In this document: piece after piece, positions 21,872-34,735 of the stretch
Layout of the letters: each line of letters starts with the position of its first letter
How positions within the stretch are numbered: position 1 is the stretch's first letter
From: Dactylorhiza incarnata
Taxonomy: Eukaryota; Streptophyta; Magnoliopsida; Asparagales; Orchidaceae
Length of the DNA stretch: 64,000 nucleotides
NCBI GenBank assembly: GCA_033032865.1
Contig: JAWHQI010000005.1
Span: 9,510,001-9,574,000 of the forward strand
Direction of reading: 5' to 3'
Translations under genes and position numbers: made by a program
The notes under the pieces: model-generated
What the model was told of the DNA's origin: nothing
Databases searched by the model: none
What the model saw: only the letters and a program-made list of their open reading frames with translations

Positions 21872-23927
21872 GCCACTGGGGGAGGCGGTTCATGTTCCCC
21901 CACCTCGGTCGTGTAGTCGGCCATGAAGTCTGCCACCGCTTGGGCCTTGATTGATGTCCTGGGCACGAACGTAATATCGAACTCGCTCAGCTCCACGGAC
22001 CACTTCGCCAATCTTCCCGAGTGCTCCATCCCTTCCATGATTTTGCGAAGCGGGTGATCTGTCACTACTCTTATGGAGTGTGCCTGAAAGTAGGGCCGGA
22101 GCCTCCGAGCCGCCACCACCAATATGAAAGCCAACTTTTCCAAGATTGGGTTTCGGAGCTCCACCTTCTTCAGCACTCAGCTGACATAGTAGATAGGGAA
22201 TTGCATTCTTCCTTCCTCACGGATCAATACTGAACTTACCGCTTCAAGTCTTACTCCCAGGTATAGGGATAAGTCTTCTCCCGATATCGGCCCTTGAAGT
22301 AGTGGGGTTTGGGCGAGTTGCCCTTTCAAAGCCTGAAAAGCTTCCTCGCACTCCGGGGTCCATTCGAATTTTTTGTTGCCCCTTAGCACCTTAAATAAGG
22401 GCGCACACTTCTCTCCCGCCTTGGAGAGGAACCTGCTGAGTCCGGCCAGCTTCCCCGTGAGGCTCTGAACATCCTTCGGGTTTCTTGGCGACCCCAACTC
22501 CATTATTGCCTTGACCTTGTCTGGGTTAGGTTCCACCCCCGCCGGGGTGAGCAAGTGGACTAGGAACTTCCCTCGGCTAGCCCCGATGACACACTTCAAG
22601 GGGTTGAGTTTCATCTTATACTTCCGTAGGGTCCCAAATGTCTCCTCAAGGTCTCGGAGGTGAGACCCAAGGTTCCGGCTCTTTACCATGAGATCATCAA
22701 CATAGACCTCCAAGTTTCTTCCCCTTTGTTCGCGAAAGACCCGATCCATCATCCTTTGATATGTGCCACCTGCATTCTTGATCCCGAAGGGCATCATCTT
22801 ATAACAGTAACATCCATCCCCCATGATGAAGGAGACATTTTTGATGTCCGGGGGTGCATGCGAATTTGGTGGCAACCTGAAAAAGCATCTAAGAAAGACA
22901 TTACAGAGAAACTAATGGCTGAGTCAACTAGCACGTCGATTCTAGGCAGGGGGTAGCAATCTTTTGGGCATGATTTATTAAGAAGTGAAAAGTCGATACA
23001 CATGCGCCACTTACCTCCCCCCTTTTTTACCATGACCACATTGGAGACCCAGCCTGGATACTGGATCTCCGACACAAAACCTGCTTGAATGAGCTTTTTC
23101 ACCTCCTTGCGGATTGGTCCCTCCAGCTTGTCCACCGTGGCCCTCTTCTTTTGGCGGATGGGGAGGGTGCCGGGGTCGAGGTTGAGGCGGTGGCAAGCCA
23201 CACCCGCATCGATCCCGGGCATCTCCGCGGCGCTCCAAGCGAAGACATCCACATTCTTCTGCACGCAGGCTAGGATCTCAGCCCGCTCCTCCGAACTGAG
23301 CTCCCCGCTGACTCGGACCTTCTCCACCACCTCAAGCCGAGTGGTGACCTCAAGCTCCACGACCTCATCCACGGCCTCCAGCCTGGATTGCTCTCCCCAA
23401 GCACTTTCCTTCTCTCCACCGCAAGCGAGCGCTTGGGCTCCTTCCTCCGTCTCTTCCTCCCCTACCATCATCAACTCCTCCACTCCTCCTTCCTGGGTAC
23501 CCTCTTCTTTCTCCTCTTCTCCTCCTCTCTCCGCCCTGGGTCCTTCAACGACCCCTTCCTGGGCATGAACTTCCTCTTCCTCCATCCTCTCCTCGACTCC
23601 ATTCTCTCCTCCGACTTCTGCCGCCTCCTCCATCACTTTATCAAACTCCTCCGCTTCTCCCATCCAGGTGACCGTGTTGACAGCTGTCACATAGCACTGT
23701 CTCGCCATCTTGGGGTCTCCTCGGATCCGGACCTGGACTCCACCCTAGTTGAACCTGAGACACTGGTGGAATGTGGACGGGACGCATCTGAACGCGCTGA
23801 TGAGAGGCCGTCCAAATGTGGCGCTGTAGCTGCTTGGGGCGTCCACTATCATGAAGCGGCAGTTCCGGGACTGCCCTCCGAGGGTCACATGTAGCCCCAC
23901 TCCACCATATACCTCCTTCCTTTCTCC
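21872..23927 (-). pseudogene. Tat reverse transcriptase and first RNase H
   Basis: Continues the gag-protease frame, with TAG at 23745, an acidic Glu-rich linker (23670-23380) and RT: GGKWRMCIDFSLLNKSCP, FLDAFSGCHQIRM, then YKMMPFGIKNAGGTYQRMM and VYVDDLMVKS. A one-base shift in a C run near 22870 splits the RT. The RNase H thumb and core follow (LGVRLEAVSSVLI, IRVVTDHPL, AQAVADFMADY), with TGA at 22177 where Arg is expected (CGA to TGA). A second frameshift lies near 21875-21900. Confidence 0.88.
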
Positions 23928-25619
23928 CTAAAAGCCGAATAGTGGGCCATCCGAGGCCAACACCCTCTTGGCCTCGACCTTCATCTCGTCAAACACCTTC
24001 TTGAAGACGACGTTGACCGAGCTCCCATTATTGACTAGAATCCGCGAGACGGTGAAGTTCTCGATGGCGGTCTGGATGACCAGCGCATCGCCGAACGGGT
24101 CTTCATAACTTGGCATGTCCTTCTGGGAGAAAGTAATTCTTTCCGCTGGGGGTGGAGCAGTGGATGTTGAGGCCACGCTCCGCCGATAGATGGTATGGAG
24201 GCTAGCCTTGCGGGTTGCCTCCACCCCTACCCCCACATGGATCACCCCGATCCCTCCTCTACTCACCACATCAACTCTGTCTTCACACCTTTCTTCCTCC
24301 TCCCCTCGAGGCTCGACCTCCTCGATTCTCACCTGTTGCTGTTGCCTCGGCGCGGGCACTCGGCCCCTTTTTGTTTCCAGGAACTCTGGGCAGGTGGCTG
24401 TCGCGTGACCTTCCTCATTGTGGAAGTCACAATACGGCAACGTCACCTCCCCTGCTTCGCCTTCCGCCATCCTATTCCTCCTCCTTCTCCCTGCCCCCGT
24501 TTCTTCTCTAGCCTCTTCTCTTCTTCCTCTTCCTCCTCGTCCCCGCCTGATTGCAATGGCTTGCTGAGGTGGGGGAGGCAATGGCCTCGGACCCTGTCTC
24601 CATCCCAGCTGATGGGGTCTTCCTTGACCTCCATAGAAGTTAACCCTTCCTGGGCCGTAACCTCTTCCCTGACCTTGCATTCCTTCAGCACGTTGCCTCC
24701 ACTCCCCCTCCGGGGCCCTGGGTTCTTCCCTTCTCCTTACTTCCTGCTGCCTGACATCTGGCTCACTGAGCTTTGCTAGCACTTCTTCCTAGAACCGATC
24801 TGCGTAGCGAGCCAACGAATCCTTTGGCTCTTGCGTCACTTTGAAGAGGGACTCGGCGTCCTTCTTCCTCTTCTTTGAAGTTGAGAATCGCAACAAAAAG
24901 CTCCGACGCAAATCCTCGAAAGTGTTGATCGACCCTGTAGGGAGTTAATGGAACCAGTCCCTGGCCTTTTCCTTAAGGGTGACGGCGAAGAGCCGACACT
25001 TGAAAGCATCTGACATCGGCCTGATAGAGACCGAGTCCTCAAATGACTGGAGATGTTGGACAGGGTCATCCCTGCCGTTGTAGTACACCCTGTCCCACTC
25101 TCCGAACCCTGCCAGGACAGGTGCAGAAAGTACCAACTCGCAGAAGGGACTTCCCCCTTCTGCTACCCTCGCTCGCTCCACTCGACCCCCAAGCTCTCTC
25201 GCCAGACTCGGGCTCGCGGGGACAACGCTCGTGAGAACGGTATTCTCCTGGACCACTCCCACAGTCGCCATGTCTTCCGGACGCTCGCTTGCCTGCGCCG
25301 CGCTCGCCGGCATAGAGCTCGCCGGCACGGAGCTCGCCGACACGAAGCTCGCCGGGCTGGCGAACAACACTCGCCCTTCTAAGTCTTGAACTGAACTCCC
25401 TGCGACTTCCTTTCCGGCCCTTACCCCCGGAGAGTTCTCGCCAACCGCTGCTGGGGGAAGGGCCTCCTGAGGTGCTGGGGTCGCAAACATACTCCACAGC
25501 GCTGCGACCGTGAGCCCGAAGGTGTCAAACACCTCCCTCCTAAAATCTGCGAACATCCTCGGCGTCACCACCTGCGGTGACTCGCTGAACCCCTCGCCTT
25601 GATCCTTGTCTCCTGTCAT
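23928..25619 (-). pseudogene. Tat gag and protease start
   Basis: The start is taken at the ATG at 25619 (MTGDKDQGEG). The Ty3-type gag domain is visible as YYNGRDDPVQHLQSF, FKCRLFAVTLKEKARDWF and FEDLRRSFLLRF. A knuckle-like CDFHNEEGHATATC (C-x2-H-x4-H-x4-C, usual for Tat gag) follows at about 24430. The protease region near 24030 reads ILVNNGSSVNVVF: the catalytic Asp is Asn, so the protease is inactivated. In-frame stops are TAA 24945, TAG 24789 and TAG 23928. The same frame continues into RT. Confidence 0.87.
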
Positions 25620-25652
25620 CCCCTCCTTGGAATTTTCTTGGACCAGCCGCAC

Positions 25653-25670
25653 TCCACGCTCACCGCACCA
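25653..25670 (-). other. Primer-binding site complementary to tRNA-Phe
   Basis: Three bases inside the 5' LTR, the minus strand reads TGGTGCGGTGAGCGTGGA. Its complement is, as I recall it, the 3' 18 nt of the plant cytosolic tRNA-Phe(GAA) ending CACCGCACCA, without mismatch. Position and the TGG start are as expected for a plus-RNA primer site. Confidence 0.8.
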
Positions 25671-25673
25671 AAA

Positions 25674-27011
25674 TATTGAAACCGATTTCTCGGCCTCTTG
25701 TGGAGCTCGGGGCCCTCACCGAAATGAGGGGCAGCTAGCCCTTACTGGTCCCTTGGAGAAGGTAGACTGAAGACTAGAAAGAAGACTAAGAGCTTAGTCG
25801 CAGCGAGGAGGTCCCTCCACTAACCCGGAAGATCGTTGAGCGCTTCCCCTCCCAAGCCAAAGCTGAGACTCGGGCACCTTGGAGAGCTCTGGGAATGCTA
25901 ACCAAAGAAAGCATGAGGAGAGAGAAGCTGAAGTGAAGTCCTCTCCAAAGGTGCCCTGAGGTCTTATTTATAGGTTTTCTAGTCTGGCCTGCGAATAGCA
26001 GGATTCCGCCTTTTGATTTTACTATCCGCACCCCAAATGGGCCTGCTAATAGCCAAACTCCGCTGTTTGGAGAGGCTAAGGGCAGACCACCAAGGGTAAA
26101 AGGGTAACTTGGCCCTATCAACCTATGGACAGGAAACTGCGAGAACCTTACTGGCGAAGCTCTCATGGGCCTTCCCGCGAGCCCTGCTCGTAGTGCCTCT
26201 CCTAGGCGATTACCCTGCGAGGACCTCGCCGGCCAATTCTGGCGATATCTGCCGAGGTCCGATCTCGCGAGCCTTCCTGCGAGACCGCCTCTGGACTTCA
26301 TCGAGCTCAACACGCCTTTCGCCGATCGCAGGTCACCTCGCCGAACACGGACGAGGTTGACGAAATACAAAACGTCAAGTTATTCGCCACCGCTGAGACG
26401 GGCGGTTCGTCGACCGATGCTATAGAGCATATTTTGTTCGTCGGGCGCCGTCCGACGAATGCCGAGCTCCGTTCGACATTTGTCGAACGCAGAATTGAGC
26501 TCGCTGGATGCTGAGGCTCTAAACTCGCGAGCCCTCCTGCGGGATCGCCTACTAACTTTGCCGCTCACTGAACGCGTTTCGCTGAACACCTCTTTACTAA
26601 ACAAAGGTCTTCTGCCAGCGGCCTGCGAGGCATTGGTTTGTCGGCCCTCACTTGGCCCAGTCTTCTGAAAATATCTGTCGAGGTGTGGATCTCACAACTC
26701 CTATTGCGAGACCGTCCCTTTGGCTTTAATGAGCATGGAACACTTCGTCGACTTCCGATGATTTCGCCGAACAGGGGTGAGCTCGACGAAGTTAGGAGAG
26801 CTCGACGAACACGGGAGAGTTCCTCAAACTGCCTGCGAGCGCTTGTCTTGCCGACCCTTCTCGCTCGCCTCTCAGTGAGCCCTTCGAGAGAGACTTCTCC
26901 AAGGTCTCCCTCGCGAGGTCTTTGGCCCTAAGGCCTAAAACCTCTTATTACTTTCATCCTGTTGCCTTCTTAAACCGGGCCACTTCGCCTGGCGAATATT
27001 GGGGTTGTACA
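25674..27011 (-). repeat. Tat 5' LTR (1,338 bp)
   Basis: Aligns over its whole length with the 3' LTR. The terminal CA next to the primer site has become TA (G to A on the plus strand at 25675). TATAAATA box at 25972-25965. Confidence 0.93.
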
Positions 27012-27016
27012 GTAAT
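27012..27016. repeat. Tat element target-site duplication, right copy (GTAAT)
   Basis: Perfect match to 13760-13764. Confidence 0.9.
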
Positions 27017-28052
27017 ACAAACAATGCTCAAGACTATTTCGTAGATGAGAAGGAAACTCATTAGGAACACTCATTTGTAGCTCTGATCGTCGGTTGTCTT
27101 CTGGGGTCCCTGAAGTTGTCACACCCTCTCTCCCATCTTCCCGATTGTATGCACCATCCACGTCTCCACTTCAATATCCTAGCTTGCGGAGAGGAAATGG
27201 ATGATTGATCTTCACCTTGGAGGTCTTCGATGATGGGGGAAACTTAGGTGATGATCCCTAACCCTTGGAGGAAGAAAAAATGCACCTAGGGCGTTGACTG
27301 CGAACTGGTTTCAGAGGGAAAATTGGGAGCCCTAACATTTTGTCAAATAATGTATTTATAGGCAGCAAAAACAAAGAACGCGCACGAGTAGGCGCACGAG
27401 CACTGGTCGTGCGTTGAAGAAAGTCCTCTACTCGTGCGTGAAGGAACTTGTAGAAAAATTGTCAGAAAAATAAGAGCGCACGAGTAGGCGCAAGACCACT
27501 GGTCGTGTGAGAAGGAAAGTTCTTTGCTCGTGCGCGAAGAAACTTGTATCGACCAGAACTGGTGGAAGGAAAAATCGATGAGAAGATTTTTAAGGTACGA
27601 CCACAGGTCGTGCGCGAAGAAATCCTATACTCGTGCGCGAAGGAAGGCCAGTACTCATGCATTTCTCTGGAAATTTCGGCCAAATAGTGCGCACGACCAC
27701 TAGCGTCCACTGATCGTGCGTGAAAAAAGACAATCAGTGGCCAATGATGCAAAATGGGGCCGAAACTCCTCGGAAATTCTACACAAAGCTGTATCTGCAT
27801 GAAAAACAACCATAACCACCAAAATTCACCATAATAATCATAGTCCATGCAATTGAAATGTATATAGACATAAAGAAAGGAAGGGAATGCATGAAATGAT
27901 CACAAGCTTGCTATATTTAGCCAAAACTCGCTCAAATGATGCAAGGTATGAATAAGAAGGATTTTATACTATAACCACATAAAAGAAGAGCGAAACCTCG
28001 TGAAAATCAGGCTAAAATAGAGCATAAAATGCTATGTAAAGTTCGGACATCA
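27017..28052 (-). repeat. G1 gypsy LTR, right part (U3 and TATA)
   Basis: In minus orientation the LTR starts TGATGTCCGAAC at 28052, directly after a purine tract (GTCTGGGGGTATT). A TATA box (TATAAATA, 27360-27353) lies about 690 bp downstream, with a dense cluster of CGCACGA/TCGTGCG words immediately upstream of it. The sequence resumes the 13223-13764 part after the Tat element. Confidence 0.5.
27385..27730. repeat. CGCACGA/TCGTGCG word cluster in the G1 U3
   Basis: About ten copies of CGCACGA or its complement TCGTGCG lie in 345 bp, at irregular spacing and on both strands, often extended to GCGCACGAGTAGG or CTCGTGCGCGAAGG. The surroundings are AT-rich. The cluster sits just upstream of the LTR TATA box. 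Confidence 0.85.
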
Positions 28053-29046
28053 AATACCCCCAGACATTAATTATTGCTCATCCCGAGCAATTCAACTACC
28101 TACAGGGAGTTTGTTTTGCTAATTACAAATTAAAAATCAAAACAGGAAAGAGGACTGAGAAGTCTCATTCCCATGGAAGATAAAATTAGAGTAGAGAAAA
28201 TCTCTAAACCTAAAATCAAACACAATGCAACTAAACGAACTATTCTTTAGCAATATCCACTCATATTTAAAAGAACTAAGTTATCCGTCATATGCATAGT
28301 GTAGGCTAAAGTGATGACGCTGAGTGCGGTATTGAAGATTCAAAACTACTAGGGTGACCTCCAAAGATATCCATCAATGACGATGGCCATAGGCTCACCC
28401 GATCACACATTCTGCACAGTATTTGACACTAACTAACTCTATGGATCCTTAGGACTTAAGTAGGGGAATCATTTGGCTTAGGCTTAAGGTGTGGATTTCA
28501 AATAATGAATGAATCGCTAAATCACACTTAAGCAAAATGAGGTGAGCTCACATATCAGAAATAAACTGCGACATACAAAATTGGGTGAGTAACACCCCCA
28601 GACTTAGCTTTTAACATATGAGGTTACTCACCACTCGCCAAACACAATAATCAAGAATATTTTTCTTTTTCTTTTCTTTTCTTTTTACTCTTTTTTCTTT
28701 TCTTATTAAAAAAACATTTTAGCAAACACAAATTTTCAAAAAAAAATCTCATTATTACTTGCTAAAAGCACACCCACGTGATATCATAATATTTTCACCA
28801 ACTAACGGAATTATATCTACCAACGCAATTGCTAAAGCAAAGTGTGATAGGGATTTTGGCAATTTGGCTTTGGTGCTAGTGAGGTGGAGGTGTTCAAAGG
28901 AAATGTCTTGGCTCAACATAGGCTCACAACGGTAGTGAGAATTGAGTTGCATATGAAGGCTCAAACTATCCATGTAAAGGACTAAATCATATCCTTAGAC
29001 TTAATTAGTGTTAAGTGCACATGCTTCGAAGATTTCTAGGGGCGAG
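28053..29046 (-). other. Probable 3' internal end of element G1
   Basis: Minus-strand sequence leading to the G1 LTR: TTGCTCGGGATGAGCAA, then ATTAATGTCTGGGGG as polypurine tract, then the LTR. A second similar C-rich block (CACCCCCAGACTTAG) lies at about 28590. There is no coding sequence. Element X cuts it at 29047. Confidence 0.4.
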
Positions 29047-29757
29047 TGTTGGATCTGTAGGCGACCTTAGAGGGGGGCGAGTTTTAAAACTTTTAATATA
29101 TTTTGAAATACTTGAAAAGCTAAGTGATCAAAATAGAGAGAAATCAAACAAATCAAGTGAAATAAAATAGAGACAAGATTTTATTAATATGAAATGTCGG
29201 ATTACAAAACTTGATTTCTTATGAAGCTAGAAATCAAAGGCGACTAGTAAACAGTCTTTTTCATTTTCTATCCCGACTCGTATCCCCACGAACCAGTGGC
29301 TTTAGCCTATCCTTCCCCGGATACGGCCTCAAGCCGCTCTAGCCAATCCTTCCCCAAATATGGCCTCGAGCACCCCCTAGATCTACACCCTAGACCTAGT
29401 TGCCAACAAGAGGCGAATTTCTGCCCTAATTCCTACCCAGATCTAATCTCCAACACAAGGAGAATTTACTGCACGAGTACGAAAGAGTAAAGAAATGAAA
29501 CAACAACAATATAAAAACTCCCTATGTGGATCTCTTGAAGATGTAGACGAAGTCCCGCAGAGTATGATCATAGTAAATGCGGTCTTTCATTACGATGATG
29601 AAGCGTGTTGAAATCTTCTCCATGGATCTCCTAAAGCCTTCATGGATTTGTGGGAGTAGCTCTGGAATTTAGGGGTGTGAGAGGATGAAGGAGACAGAGC
29701 CAAGGGGTCTTTTTATAGCCTTGGAGCTAGCGCGTGTGCTATCGCTATCGTCGGCGC
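29047..29757 (-). repeat. Element X left LTR, first part
   Basis: Starts TGTTGGATCTGTAGG like the copy at 49953. It resumes at 44786 after the Tekay insertion; the joined LTR is about 1,074 bp. The minus-strand TATA box TATAAAAA lies at 29717-29710. Words CTAGCGC and GTCGGCGC stand just upstream of it, across the insertion point. Confidence 0.8.
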
Positions 29758-29941
29758 TGTAAGATACCCCTCCTCCTTACTGGAGAGTTCCTGGATCTTA
29801 TGACCAGTACCGTCGTCTTGCGGTGACACCAAATCATGGGTTAGTCATCACCGCTCGATGCCACTCCTGCCGGCTAGTTTGATCATAACACAGGCCAATT
29901 TCCAAGAAGTAATATCACAAATATGACAAGTCCACAACACA

Positions 29942-29942
29942 G

Positions 29943-29979
<37 letters not shown>

Positions 29980-29980
29980 G
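29942..29980. repeat. (AC)n(AT)n microsatellite in the chromovirus 3' LTR
   Basis: Alternating AC then AT. The counterpart in the 5' LTR (39926-39974) is about 10 bp longer. Confidence 0.95.
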
Positions 29981-32900
29981 AAAGAAAAGTGCAAATAGTC
30001 CACAATGAGCACAAATCTAAAAGAGTGCAAGGGCTTAAGCCCGATACATATCCAAAAGGAAATACTGATAACATAACACTCTCTCACACTACACTATGAG
30101 GAAGCAACTCAAAATACTCTCCAACCTATCGCCGTGTGGTAGTAGTGATGCACGACATCTGCTCCTCAAGGTCTGCTGTCACGTCCTGTCTGACGCACTG
30201 CGGCTCCTGCTCCTCGATCTCCTGGTGTTACGGCCACATCCGACCGTTAGTCAAAAAGATTGAGCCATCTTGTCCCCACCTCCCATCACGACTCCTAGGT
30301 ACCGAGCGGGAGGACGAAGCGGAGGACATCAAAGGGTAAAAATAAATACAAGTGACATGGATAGTACTAACAGTATAAAGGGTAAATGAGTAGTGAGACC
30401 AACAATAACATGTAATAAATGCAATAAGTAAGACAACAGTAGTATGTAAGTAATGAGCAGTAAATAAATAAATGCAGAGCAGGTGAAGTAATTAGGAAAT
30501 CTACCACACCATCATCTAGAGTATCTTAACTTATATGAATGCTCATACAAACTTATAAGTTAAGATTTCCAGAATTATAACTTATCATATAAAAGAGTCC
30601 ATACTGATAAGGGTCTAGAAATGTGTATGTCATTATGATGTTATGAATGTTATGATCTTCTATGCTATGTTCATACAGTGCAACTCACTCACACGACTCT
30701 ACGCGCACAGACCTTTAGTTCCCGCTTTTCAAAGGTAGCCAGCCTCTTAGGTACTTCCGCCGTGGCAACAGAATTAGTGGATCAGGCACTCCACTTCTAG
30801 GTGGGTATACACACTACCAGACCTATACCTTACGTACGCTGCTGTACATGTCCTAGGTGTACTTCCATGAGCTTTTGCGTACTCTTGCTGACATCCCTCC
30901 AGACTTTTATGGCCGGGGGTGGGTTACTAGGGTTTGTCTTCTAGACCGCAGTAAAGTAACCTACTGGCCCTCTAACTCACCACAACCCGCCAAGGTCAAC
31001 GTACCGCCATTGGTGTGACAAATGGACCCGTACCGAAGATCTGCCACTAGTTTATGCACATGCAAGATTCATTACAATTCCCAAGCCACCAGCTCGTAGG
31101 ACTAATTAATCTTGAACCATTCTGTCCCTCCTAATCAGACGAGGTTTACTTTTCTCAATTTAACTTAGTTAGGAATTACTCTTGGTTGTTACTTAGGCGA
31201 CCAAATCAATTAAACGTGAATTCTGGACTTTCCGTGTCTACCCGGTGAAGGGATGGCAACGGTACTAGATGGTATTCTGGGATGACATCCCAGACCTTCC
31301 TTTCTCAGAATATTTATTCTTATCGGTAACTATCCTTGTTAAGGTTACCCTCATGGTTTCTCTATACTACTTAAGTATGATTTAGATTTCTTTTAGGTAA
31401 CTGACGACCTTTTACTAATGCATGGTGCAAATCCTTAGGAGTTCACCTAAACACTCATACCTAAGATTGAATGCTTCATTGTCACCTTTGCTGTCTAAAT
31501 GTCACTATAAGTTCTATGGATAGAAAGCCCTCAAATTTACTTCAAATTTTCATCGAGGCGTACTTCCGTTCACTATTCTCTATAGGGAAGACTTTCTCCA
31601 ATTAGCCTACCACTCATGTGAACTGTAGTTATATATGCCCTAATATTATGTTCCAAATTTTATTCCATTCTCACATGTTTTGGCTAGCCTAGATACTACC
31701 CCAAGATTTTGCTAAACGCAGACCAACTCAACATTGGGCTAATTTAATCTCCTTAATGTGAACATCACCAAAACATGACCAAATGACTTAAAATTTTTAT
31801 CATAGATTAAAAATGATCTAATTACAATATGGTCAAATATTCATAATTTTCCCAACTATTTTACACATGAGAACCGCATTCCTCAAGTTCATAAAACAAA
31901 TTACAACAAAGGAAGGGGGCACACCTCACTTTACACATGAAGTTCAACGTTCTGAAGTCAAAATGCTCTAAATAAATTATCTATGACATATAATATATAA
32001 TTATCATGGCTGGCAGGATTTCCTAATTTTTCATAGTGTTTAAGAATACTATTTAAATATTCAAACTTTTAAATCAATTGGGCACATTACACAGTAAGTA
32101 CTGAAATAATTGCTCCAAAAATTCTATAAAAATTACCATAGACTGATGATCATCAACATACAGCCTAGCTAGATTTTCAGAATTTTCCAGATAATATTAG
32201 TACTATAAATTCCATTAATACTTAAGTGTGGAAAGGGCATTTTTGGTAATTATCAGTGTGAATTACTTCTAAAAATTCTACCAAAATTTCCAGAGTTGTA
32301 TATCAAGGTAAACTATTATATGGCAGAGTATTGGATTTTTCCCTAGGTTTTAGGTGATGTTTATTCCATTAATACACTTTGTGACAAAACTCTTTATTCA
32401 CAAATGTCCAAGAAAATTAATTCCAAAAATTCCAACAAAATTCACAGAGGTGTATAACATCCTAAAATATCATTTGACAGAAAATTCATTATTGTTTTAG
32501 GTTGTTTGATCACTTTTATTTGATTAATATATTTATGTGACAAATTCATTATTGTCCAAATATTTAGGATTTTACTTTCCAAGAAACCTAATATTTCTAA
32601 GGATGGTGCCCTCCTCTATACTAGGTGTGTTACCAAAATTTCATGAGCTTACTACCAGCCATAAGTGATGAAATTACAAAAATACACAAATGTGTCATGT
32701 GCACACCACCCCTCCATACATCATATTCCTATGAATATGAGAAAATATGATCTAAAGTGAGCCAAATGGTCTCAAATTTTGACATGTTACTCATTAGGGT
32801 CTAACCCTCATACCACCCAAGATTTGGGTCACTTTGCATATATTTACCCATAATTATTTCATTAATATGAAAAACCATATTTAACATAAAACTATAGAAA

Positions 32901-34094
32901 AATGTTGCCCTAAAATTTTGATTTTTGGACAGGGGATGAGTCTATACTATTTACAACTATGGCTAAAATATTAGACTCATCCATATAAGTATGAAGTCTA
33001 GATCTACAAAATAAGGTCTGAACACTCTTTTAGACGAGTCTCAGTAAAATAGACCGACAAGGGACTGTAGGTCACCAAATGGGGTGGTTCAAAGCCCGGT
33101 AGGAAGTAGACATCCAGGGCTACAAAATCCGTCTCTTCTACTTTTGCCTAAAATAGCCTCTAAGCAGCCTAAATATTGAGTTTAATCTATTGTATAAAGT
33201 GTGACAGATTTATTTAATATGTATAATTTCTGGTCTGCATATAGCCATCAACTGAAATCAACGGCCTTGATTTCGTCTCCTTCCTCCAGCCGACGGCCAA
33301 CATTACTCCCAGCTGGGCCGACTTCCACCTTCATTTCCCGGCCACCTGCCGGCCACCATTGCCGGCCACCACTGCCGGCCACCACCTCCACTACCTTCGT
33401 TGAGGTGGTGGCTACCGCCAGGCGGCGTCATGGCTGTCGGATATAGCTCCTCCGACGATCCCAAGCTAGCAGAAAAGCTCAGAAAATCTTCCTCTTTCTC
33501 ACATGGGATCGGGCTCAATTGAGCCCGATTTCTCTCCTAAGTGGTTCTAGATGCTAGCACAGAGGGAGAGGGGGAGAAACGGACATCGATTGTGGCTCGG
33601 CAGCGTGTGCTCCGACGTGCGGCCATGGATTCCCCCGTCTCCGACGAGCTTGCTCGATCTATGGATTCTCCACCGTTTCCTTTACTCTAGTAGGCTGGCT
33701 CGACTGCTAAGGGCCTTCTGAAGATGATGGAAGGTTCAAATGGAGGAGTGAGTGGCTGTATAGTGAGAATGAGGGTGGGGTATTTCGGCCATAGGTGGTA
33801 CAACCTCTACTCCAATGTTTGGGTGGCTGCCATGCATGAATTGACTGTTCATGGCCTGGGAATTCGGCTATTGGAGGGGGGGGGGGGGGGGGGGGGGCTT
33901 GGGCTGAGGTGGTGGGGGCCATGGAAGCTCCTTCACTCCAATTCAGCTAATGACATTTTTGCCCCCATGCTCATCATTTCTCTCCAATTTCAAATGTGGG
34001 GGTGCTAATAGGCTTGTGTCATGCTGGTTAGGCATGGGTGGGGCCTTGATTCACTTGGATTTCACTTGGTCATTCAATTTCTCTCTTAAGGCCT

Positions 34095-34735
34095 TATGTT
34101 GACCATGGTTGACTTTAGGGTTGACTTGGTCAAATTGGTGAGTGGGTTAGCCCCACTTGATGGCCATGAGTCCTATAACCTTACCCAAAGTCCATTGGGT
34201 CATGGTGTGGTCTCAATTTGGTTAATTGATCAATGTGGTGTGAGTTTGACCTTATTTGGCCTAAGGTTGACTTTTGTCAAATTGAAGGGAATGGTTGATC
34301 ACTTGATGGGGCTTTTGGGCCTATTAGATTCCTAATGGTGTTATGAGGTTAGGGGTCAAGTCAATTTGACCTATTGAAGGTCAATTGGTCCTTAATTGGG
34401 TTGATTTGGGCTATGTTGACTAAAAGTTGACTTTGGTCAACACCTTGGAATTGAGTGGAATTATTTAGTGATTATTGACCTAATAACCTACCTTAGTGGT
34501 TTGGGTAACCTAGGTAAGGTCAATTTGAAGTATTGAAGGTCCATTGAGTCCAATTGTGTTGAATAGGGCTAGGTTGTCCTAGGTTTGACTTTGGTCAATT
34601 TAGCCTATTTGGGTGACCAATTGTTGGGGTTCTTGGTTAAATGAGTTTCCCTTAGGGTTAAGGACATATTAGTGAGTTCAACTTGAACTTGTGTGTGCAA
34701 TTTGGGTAGTTTGACCAATGTTGACTTGTGTACCA
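34095..34735. repeat. TTGAC/GTCAA array in the U3 of the chromovirus LTR
   Basis: I count about 20 TTGAC or GTCAA in 640 bp, many as TTGACC, TTGACT or paired as GTTGACTTTGGTCAAC. The equivalent array in the other LTR is at about 44215-44660. TTGAC(C/T) is the W-box core bound by WRKY factors. The array lies 130-770 bp from the LTR's 5' end in element orientation. Confidence 0.85.

Larger units (their letters stand above)
13765..27011 (-). mobile_element. Tat-clade Ty3/gypsy retrotransposon, 13.2 kb, with antisense genes
   Basis: LTRs 13765-15104 (3') and 25674-27011 (5') are bounded by perfect 5-bp target duplications GTAAT (13760-13764 and 27012-27016). The LTRs differ at about 3 % of sites over the part I compared. 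Internal order on the minus strand is primer site, gag, protease, RT, RNase H, a second (archaeal-type) RNase H, integrase, a 97-bp tandem array, then 3.6 kb holding two plus-strand genes, then the 3' LTR. The dual RNase H and the antisense genes after integrase mark the Tat lineage (Grande/Retand/Ogre relatives). The polyprotein has nine nonsense codons and two frameshifts. Confidence 0.93.

Noticed and set aside
22660..25382. Large plus-strand ORFs opposite Tat gag-pol
   Set aside because: They are antisense shadows of the GC-rich gag, linker and RT coding sequence; no splice or promoter signals, unlike genes A and B.
29848..30087. Small ORFs with YIYIYI tracts (also 39866-40220)
   Set aside because: Produced by the AT microsatellite in both LTRs.
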